Assembly: GCA_910588495.1 (NCBI GenBank)
Contig: CAJUPU010000011.1
Location: 20,095 to 84,094, forward strand
Direction of reading: 5' to 3'
DNA from: an uncultured Oscillospiraceae bacterium
Lineage (GTDB): Bacteria > Bacillota > Clostridia > Oscillospirales > Oscillospiraceae
Length of the DNA stretch: 64,000 nucleotides
The notes under the pieces are model-generated. The model worked only from the letters and a program-made list of their open reading frames with translations. It did no database searches and had not been told where the DNA came from. Within the stretch, counting starts at the first letter, position 1, and each line of letters starts with the position of its first letter. Shown here piece by piece: positions 58,967 through 64,000 of the stretch. Made by a program: the position numbers and the translations under genes.

Positions 58967-59416
58967 ATGGAACAAAACGCACAAAAGCAGCGGGTGGCCG
59001 TTTACTGCCGGGTCGCCTCCGGCAGTGAGGATCACTCCGCTAGTCTCGCCGCCCAGAAAGCCTACTACACCGAGATGGTGGACCGGCACCCGGAATGGGA
59101 ACTGGCTGGCATCTACGCCGACAAGGGCATTGCCACCACTGACAGGAAGAAGCAGAAGGAGTTCAATAAGATGCTCACCGCCTGTGGGCAAGGGAAGATC
59201 GACATCATCCTGGTCAGATCGGTCTCCCGTTTCGCCAGAAACGTGATGGACTGCCTGGACGTAGTCCAGATGCTGAAAGCCAGCGGCGTCAGGGTGATCT
59301 TCGAAAAAGAGGGCTTTGACACTTCCACCGAAGCAGGCGATCTCCGAATCGCGCTGTTCAATGAGCTTGCCCGGAGGGAGAGCGAGTCCATCTCCATGAA
59401 TCTGTATGCCCGGTGA
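58967..59416 (+). CDS. Resolvase-domain-only protein with altered catalytic Ser
   Basis: A 149-residue protein covering only the resolvase catalytic domain: AVYCRVASGSEDHSASLAAQ, GIATTDRKKQKEFNKMLTAC, VRSVSRFARNVMDCLD, EKEGFDTSTEAGDLRI and RRESESISMNL. Where the active Ser normally stands (YCRVS) there is Ala17; Ser18 follows. The Arg residues of the RFARN motif remain. It may be catalytically inactive and regulate the intact enzymes by forming mixed tetramers, or use Ser18. AGGAAAGGAG precedes the ATG. Confidence 0.85.
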   Translation: MEQNAQKQRVAVYCRVASGSEDHSASLAAQKAYYTEMVDRHPEWELAGIYADKGIATTDRKKQKEFNKMLTACGQGKIDIILVRSVSRFARNVMDCLDVVQMLKASGVRVIFEKEGFDTSTEAGDLRIALFNELARRESESISMNLYAR

Positions 59417-59469
59417 GGGAGAAGCCACAGTATTCCAATATCAGGAAACGCAATAGGAAGGGAAACGCC

Positions 59470-61113
59470 ATGGAACAGACGGTACAACAGGAACGGCGGG
59501 TCCATGTTATCCCCGCCACAAAGCAGGCCGCAGCCCCCGGAGGGGCCTCTGGCCGTCGCAAGCGGGTGGCCGCCTACTGCCGGGTGTCCACCGACAGCGA
59601 GGAGCAGCTCACCAGCTACACCGCCCAGAAAGCCTACTATACCCAGAAAATCGGGGAGAACCCCGACTGGGAGCTGGCAGGCATCTACGCCGACAGGGGC
59701 ATCACGGGAACGAGCATGAAGAAGCGGGTGGAGTTCAAGAAAATGATCGCCGCCTGCAAGCGGGGGCGCATCGACCTGATCCTCACCAAGTCCCTCTCCC
59801 GCTTCGCCCGGAACACAGTGGACTCCCTGGAGGTGGTGCGGATGCTCCGGGCCAATGGCATTGGAGTAATTTTTGAAAAGGAAAACATCAATACGCTGAC
59901 CGAGTCCAGTGAGTTCCTGCTCACCCTGTTCAGCGGTTTCGCCCAGGCGGAGAGCGAATCCATCAGCAAAAATGTGATCTGGGGCATCCAAAAGAGCCGG
60001 GAGGCGGGGAAGGTGCCTTTCCAGTACACCAAGCTGCTGGGCTACCGGAGGGGGGCGGACGGCCAGCCGGAGGTCGTGCCGGAGGAGGCGGAGGTGGTGA
60101 AACGCATTTACCGCCGCTACCTGGACGGGTGCAGTTTGGCGCAGATCAAGCGGGAGCTGGAGGCGGACGGCGTCCCCACCTCCAGCGGCATCCGGGGCTG
60201 GACCTATCAGGTGGTGCGGAATATTTTGACCAACGAGCGTTATATTGGCGACGCGCTCCTGCAAAAGACCTACACCACCGACTGCATCAGTAAAACGGTG
60301 AAGAAGAACCAGGGCGACCGGCCCATGGTCTATGTGGAGCGCAACCATCCGGCCATCGTGCCCAAGGCCATGTTTTACCAGGTGCGGGAGGAGATGACCC
60401 GGAGGGCCAGCAAGCGGAAGGTGCTGCAGAAAACGGGCAAGACAGAGCAGGGCAAGTATTCCGCCAAATACGCCCTGACCGAGCTGCTGGTGTGCGGGGA
60501 GTGCGGTTCCCCTTACAAACGGTGCACCTGGGCCCGGAACGGGAAGAAGCGGATCGTCTGGCGGTGTGTGTCCCGGCTGGAGTTCGGCACGAGATACTGC
60601 CACCACTCGCCCACCATGGACGAGGACAAACTGCATCAGGCCATTTTGGATGGGCTCAATGAATTTGTCCAAGCGGGCCGGGGCGTTGGCGCCGAGGTGC
60701 TGGACATCGCCGGCATGGTCCAGCAGGGCGGCAGCTCGGAGGAGGTTGACCCGCTGACCCTGCGCAGCCGACTGGACGCGCTGACCGTCCGGCAGGCGGA
60801 ACTGCTGGACAGGGTTCTGGAGGACATGGACAACCCGGAGCTGACGGCCCAGCTGAAGGCGCTGGCGGAGGAAAAGCAGGACATTCTGGGTCGGCTCGGG
60901 GCGCTCCAGCAGGATGAGGAGCAGCGGGCCGGTCAGGAGGCCAGACGGCGGGAGCTGGCGGAGTGGCTGGACCGGCAGGAAACGGCGTTCACCGAGTACG
61001 AGGATGTCATCACTCGCAGATATGTGGAAAAGGTCACCGTCCTGGATGCCGAGACCATCCGGATCAAGTTCAGATATACGGAGATCGAAATTGACAGGGC
61101 GGTTCGAGCATGA
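59470..61113 (+). CDS. Large serine recombinase 2
   Basis: A 547-residue recombinase (ATG 59470, AATAGGAAGGG upstream; a longer frame overlaps the previous gene). Catalytic Ser40 in AAYCRVSTDSEEQL; GIYADRGITGTSMKKRVEFK, SLSRFARNTVDSL, GFAQAESESISKNVIWG. The recombinase domain follows (LLGYRRGADGQPEVVPEEAE), then a zinc ribbon (CGECGSPYKRC then CCHHSP-like RYCHHSP) and a coiled coil. Position at the element end makes it the best candidate integrase. Confidence 0.94.
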   Translation: MEQTVQQERRVHVIPATKQAAAPGGASGRRKRVAAYCRVSTDSEEQLTSYTAQKAYYTQKIGENPDWELAGIYADRGITGTSMKKRVEFKKMIAACKRGRIDLILTKSLSRFARNTVDSLEVVRMLRANGIGVIFEKENINTLTESSEFLLTLFSGFAQAESESISKNVIWGIQKSREAGKVPFQYTKLLGYRRGADGQPEVVPEEAEVVKRIYRRYLDGCSLAQIKRELEADGVPTSSGIRGWTYQVVRNILTNERYIGDALLQKTYTTDCISKTVKKNQGDRPMVYVERNHPAIVPKAMFYQVREEMTRRASKRKVLQKTGKTEQGKYSAKYALTELLVCGECGSPYKRCTWARNGKKRIVWRCVSRLEFGTRYCHHSPTMDEDKLHQAILDGLNEFVQAGRGVGAEVLDIAGMVQQGGSSEEVDPLTLRSRLDALTVRQAELLDRVLEDMDNPELTAQLKALAEEKQDILGRLGALQQDEEQRAGQEARRRELAEWLDRQETAFTEYEDVITRRYVEKVTVLDAETIRIKFRYTEIEIDRAVRA

Positions 61114-61152
61114 TGGAGTGTGTGGGTCGTCAAGCAGAAGCTGAGAAAGGAG

Positions 61153-61192
61153 TCCGGCAGGGCGGGAGCGTTATCCCGCCTTGCCGGATTCT
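61153..61192 (+). terminator. Rho-independent terminator after recombinase operon
   Basis: A 15-bp stem (TCCGGCAGGGCGGGA / TCCCGCCTTGCCGGA, one G-T pair), loop GCGTTA, followed by TTCTTTT. Confidence 0.88.
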
Positions 61193-61234
61193 TTTCTGCT
61201 GCGGCTCCGATCTTTTCAGATTTCGGTGGGATGT

Positions 61235-61280
61235 GCTGGAAACCGTTGCGCCGCAACGGTTTCCAGCTGGTATCTTTTTT
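61235..61280. repeat. Near-perfect 33-bp palindrome at putative element end
   Basis: GCTGGAAACCGTTGCG (61235-61250), one centre base, CGCAACGGTTTCCAGC (61252-61267), then TATCTTTTTT. It could be a second terminator or part of the recombinase attachment site. It lies within 20 bp of the broken adhesin gene. Confidence 0.8.
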
Positions 61281-61282
61281 GT

Positions 61283-63862
61283 CTACAGAAGAAAGGTGAC
61301 GGTGTGGTCCTTGCCCGCCGCCAGATAGACCTCCTGGGTGTCCGGCTGCTTGATGGTGAAGCCGGGGGCGGATTCCAGCTCCTTGATCTTGTACCAGCCT
61401 GTCTCCACCCGTTCCAAATGGATCTGGCCTCCGGCGTCGGTGTAGAAGGTGCCCAGGTCGTTATATTCGCCAGACTGGGTATCATCGCTGCCCCGCCAGA
61501 TCTGGAACTTCACGCCCTCGATGGGACTACCGGTGATGGAATCCACCTTCTTGATGAACAGATCGGGCTTGCGCAGGTTGCTCAATTCCAGGGTGGTGGT
61601 CTTGTTCTCCTCCAAATAGATGGTGTGGACGGTATCGTCGGCCACCCAGCCATTCTTGGGCTTGACCTCCCGAACGGTGTACGCTCCGGGGGCCAGCCCC
61701 TCCAGCACGATGAGGCCCTCGGCGTTGGTGAAGTGCTGCTCGTCATAGCCGCCGTTGACCTCGGCGATGCGGAACAGGACGCCGGAGAGGGGTTCGCCGG
61801 TCTGCTGGTCGATCTTCAGCAACCGGAGGCCGGGGCGGGTACTGTTCACGAAATCCACCACCACGTCCTGGTCCTTGGTAGCGTCGATCCAGACGGTCTT
61901 GCGGTTGTTGGTGTCCAGCAGGTAGGGGGCGGGCACATCCGTTTCCGTGATCTCGTAGCACCCGGACGGCATATTGGAGAGGGTGGCCTTGCCATTCGCC
62001 CCCGTCACCACATCGTTCTCATAGCCCAGGTTCACGCCGCGAACGTGAAAGCTGGTGTTGGGGACGGGTTCGCCGGTCTCGGTGTTCCGCTTGGCAATGG
62101 TGAGGGATCGTTTATGGTGGTTGGCCTTGGTGACGGTGATGGTCTGCTCCCCTTGCAGATCCTCAGCGTTCACATGGACGCCCACCGGGGAGCGGTCACA
62201 GTCGAAACCAGCAGGGGCGGACACCTCCCGAAACTCATGGTAGCCCTCAGTGACGTTGGACACGGTGATGGTGCCGTCGGCCTGGGTCTCCTCGGTGGCG
62301 ATCACCTGTCCGTCCCGCAGTACCACGAAAATGGCCCCGGCCAACGGCTGGCCGCTCTCGTCCACCTTTTTGAGCTGCACCCTGACCTTTGCCGAATTTT
62401 CAAAGACCAGGGACACGTCGGTCTTGCCGTCCCACACGAAGGGCTGCTTCAACTTGGACACATCGGAGCTGAGGATGAAGCCCTCGGGCGGGGTGATCTC
62501 CTCGGCCAGATAGCTCCCGGTGGGCAGGGTGGAGAAATCCAGGTCCTCTTTCAGAATATAGCCGCCCTCTTTGGTGACGAACTCCCCAAAGTAGCTGCCG
62601 CCCTCGTCCAGCTTCACGCTGGTGATACGGATCACCGCGCCGGGGATGCCCTCGGTGGGGTTATCGGCATTTACCTTGCGGATGGAGCCGGTGCCAGGGG
62701 TGGTGGTTGTCGTGGTCAGCTCGTTGTAAAAGGTGAACACATTATTGGCGGAGCCGTTGGGCAGGACAGTGACGAGCTGAGACTCAGTCTGTGCCACATA
62801 GCCCTCCGGCACGGCCACCTCTGTGATCTTGTATTGGCCCGCAGTCAGATCGTCGGCTTCAGCGGTGAGAGTAAAGGTGCCGTCCGCCCCGGTCTCCCTG
62901 GTGACGGAAAGACCGCCGTTCCCATCGATCCCCTCCACTTTGAAGGTGACGCCAGGGATGGGCCGACCGGTGCCTGCCTCCAGCTTTTTCACGGTGAGCT
63001 TGACCGTGGCCTGCTCTGGCCGATCGTCCGGGACCGCGATGAGGAGCCGCTGCATGGGCACCCCGGACTGACCCGCCAGCATCCAAGGCTGGCTCTTGTC
63101 CCACTCGTAGATCCACAGGTGGTAGCTCTTATAGTATTCCGGGTGCTCCAGCACCTCATTGACTCCGGCGCTGACGTAGTCGTAGGCGGAATTCCCGGTA
63201 ACACCGCCGTCCGAGCTGTCGATGATCGTGTGGATGTCCACCTTGCTCCAGTCCTTGATGAAGGAGGACTGACCGTAGGTGTCATGGTACAGCTTCAGCG
63301 CAGCCACCAGCTCCTCCGCAGCTTGGTCGATGAAGCCTTCACGATCGCTGTCCACGTCCTTGAGGATACCGTGCTCGTAGTACCAGCTCATGGCTTGGGC
63401 CACCAGGAACCAGATATCGGACCAATAGGCGTTCCACCGCTCCGACGCCACGGCGTTGCCAGCATCGGTGAAATCCCCATAGGTGTGGGCGTAGATGAAC
63501 GTGAGCAGGACCCGCAGGGAGGGATGGTCCACTTCCTCCTTGAAGTTCCATGTCTGCCCGTTGGCGGCGGGGCCCAGGGTGCCCCGCTGATAGGCGCACA
63601 GGGCGCGGGTGGGGCCAAAGCCCGGCACATCCACCTGCTCGTCAAAGACGTAGGGCAGGCCCACGTTGTTGATGACGCTGCTGGCGGCCTTGTAGCGGAC
63701 GGACCGCCCGCCGATCTTCATATAGTCGCTGCTCCTCTGCGTGATGGAGCTGGGGGCAGAGGACAGCCCCCCGGCGGCGAATGCGGACAGGGGCAGGACG
63801 CCCAGGATGCAGACCAGCGCCAGGAGCAGGCTGACGGCCCGCTGGATGATGTTTTTCTTCAA
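61283..63862 (-). CDS. Thioester/CnaB-repeat surface adhesin, C-terminus missing
   Basis: An 859-residue secreted protein (TTG start; AAAGGAGG 8 bp upstream). Signal peptide KKNIIQRAVSLLLALVCILG to ALSAFAA. A thioester domain follows: Cys in TRALCAYQRG and Gln in FLVAQAMSWYYE could form the internal bond that binds host surfaces. Then about six or seven CnaB (SpaA-like) domains, each with a KxxxTGxPxxG start such as KKLEAGTGRPIPGVTFKVEG or LLKIDQQTGEPLSGVLFRIA. It ends abruptly at HTVTFLL without LPXTG or a membrane anchor, so the 3' part has probably been cut off. Confidence 0.88.
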   Translation of the reverse strand: MKKNIIQRAVSLLLALVCILGVLPLSAFAAGGLSSAPSSITQRSSDYMKIGGRSVRYKAASSVINNVGLPYVFDEQVDVPGFGPTRALCAYQRGTLGPAANGQTWNFKEEVDHPSLRVLLTFIYAHTYGDFTDAGNAVASERWNAYWSDIWFLVAQAMSWYYEHGILKDVDSDREGFIDQAAEELVAALKLYHDTYGQSSFIKDWSKVDIHTIIDSSDGGVTGNSAYDYVSAGVNEVLEHPEYYKSYHLWIYEWDKSQPWMLAGQSGVPMQRLLIAVPDDRPEQATVKLTVKKLEAGTGRPIPGVTFKVEGIDGNGGLSVTRETGADGTFTLTAEADDLTAGQYKITEVAVPEGYVAQTESQLVTVLPNGSANNVFTFYNELTTTTTTPGTGSIRKVNADNPTEGIPGAVIRITSVKLDEGGSYFGEFVTKEGGYILKEDLDFSTLPTGSYLAEEITPPEGFILSSDVSKLKQPFVWDGKTDVSLVFENSAKVRVQLKKVDESGQPLAGAIFVVLRDGQVIATEETQADGTITVSNVTEGYHEFREVSAPAGFDCDRSPVGVHVNAEDLQGEQTITVTKANHHKRSLTIAKRNTETGEPVPNTSFHVRGVNLGYENDVVTGANGKATLSNMPSGCYEITETDVPAPYLLDTNNRKTVWIDATKDQDVVVDFVNSTRPGLRLLKIDQQTGEPLSGVLFRIAEVNGGYDEQHFTNAEGLIVLEGLAPGAYTVREVKPKNGWVADDTVHTIYLEENKTTTLELSNLRKPDLFIKKVDSITGSPIEGVKFQIWRGSDDTQSGEYNDLGTFYTDAGGQIHLERVETGWYKIKELESAPGFTIKQPDTQEVYLAAGKDHTVTFLL

Positions 63863-63887
63863 AATGAAAACCTCCTTTGACGCGCAG

Positions 63888-63920
63888 CAGGGCCAGACCG
63901 AAAGGAACGGTCTGGCCCTG
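63888..63920. terminator. Hairpin between two minus-strand genes
   Basis: A perfect 13-bp stem (CAGGGCCAGACCG / CGGTCTGGCCCTG), loop AAAGGAA. It lies between the partial upstream gene and the adhesin on the minus strand. There is no long T run, so termination would be partial. Confidence 0.6.
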
Positions 63921-63947
63921 CCAGTGTTGGTATTTAGATGGTGGAGA

Positions 63948-64000
63948 TCATTGGGGGTATCGCGTGTAGAGGATATAGGTGGGCTGGCTCTCCAGCCACC
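63948..64000 (-). CDS. 3' end of a minus-strand gene (partial)
   Basis: Seventeen codons are visible, ending WLESQPTYILYTRYPQ and TGA. The rest lies beyond the window. The phrase and its location upstream of an adhesin gene would fit the large helicase/methylase-type protein that often precedes SpaA-like genes in clostridial ICEs, but too little is visible to assign it. Confidence 0.45.
   Translation of the reverse strand, partial: WLESQPTYILYTRYPQ

Noticed and set aside
1..64000. tRNA genes and CRISPR arrays
   Set aside because: I saw no tRNA cloverleaf with a conserved T-loop sequence and no regularly spaced repeats. A tRNA search program would be more sensitive.

Overview
The window is high-GC, densely coding DNA with Gram-positive expression signals (AGGAGG-type ribosome binding sites, TTG and GTG starts, canonical -35/-10 promoters). 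Its gene families (ParM, DUF4240, DUF3846, amidoligase, PcfB, PrgI, Cys-rich KTR, large serine recombinases) are typical of integrative and conjugative elements (ICEs) in gut Clostridia. The likely host is a member of the Oscillospiraceae. That assignment is an inference from gene content and composition; there is no rRNA or core gene to fix it.

Layout. (1) 1-18.6 kb: a tightly coupled plus-strand run of about 31 accessory genes. It holds a ParM/ParR-type maintenance pair, a C5-cytosine and an adenine/N4 DNA methyltransferase, an amidoligase with a gamma-glutamylcyclotransferase-like partner, a VapD/Cas2-like protein, twin beta-helix proteins and many small unknowns. An unusually large share of these proteins ends in a basic tail finishing in Glu-Arg. 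(2) 18.6-38.3 kb: a hairpin-rich putative oriT, the relaxosome genes, and the conjugation machinery (MobC, MobP relaxase, PcfB, VirD4, a VirB2-like protein, a VirB6-like protein, PrgI, VirB4, and a CHAP hydrolase). The virD4 gene is split by a 2.39-kb group II intron with its own reverse transcriptase. Self-contained cargo genes sit between the conjugation genes, many with their own promoter and terminator: nitroreductase, aldo/keto reductase, phosphatase, HD protein, HTH plus DUF1273, DUF1905, a small membrane protein, a ProX-type tRNA editing protein and Tag glycosylase. (3) 38.3-52.1 kb: a compositionally different block. It has a MerR gene with a textbook 19-bp-spacer promoter, a LytTR/GHKL two-component pair, two lipoproteins, a circularly permuted membrane-anchored GH3 enzyme, and what looks like a glucuronide-utilisation operon (GH2, GPH transporter, UxuA, SDR-type mannonate oxidoreductase). 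The conjugation genes that normally follow the CHAP gene are missing here. (4) 52.2-61.3 kb: small ICE-type genes, two XRE regulators, a cluster of strong hairpins, a ~340-nt structured leader, a DinG-like helicase, and four serine-recombinase genes, two of which are complementary half-proteins. (5) 61.3-64 kb: a minus-strand thioester/CnaB surface adhesin lacking any cell-wall anchor, and the end of another minus-strand gene. The adhesin breaks off 170 bp from the last recombinase, which suggests that the ICE ends here and is inserted in an older mobile element.

How it works together (inference): ParMR and the methyltransferases stabilise and protect the element. MobC, the relaxase, PcfB and VirD4 process oriT DNA and hand it to the VirB-type channel, the CHAP hydrolase opens the wall, and the serine recombinases excise and integrate the element. 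The cargo gives redox, DNA-repair, tRNA-editing and glucuronide-use functions to the host.
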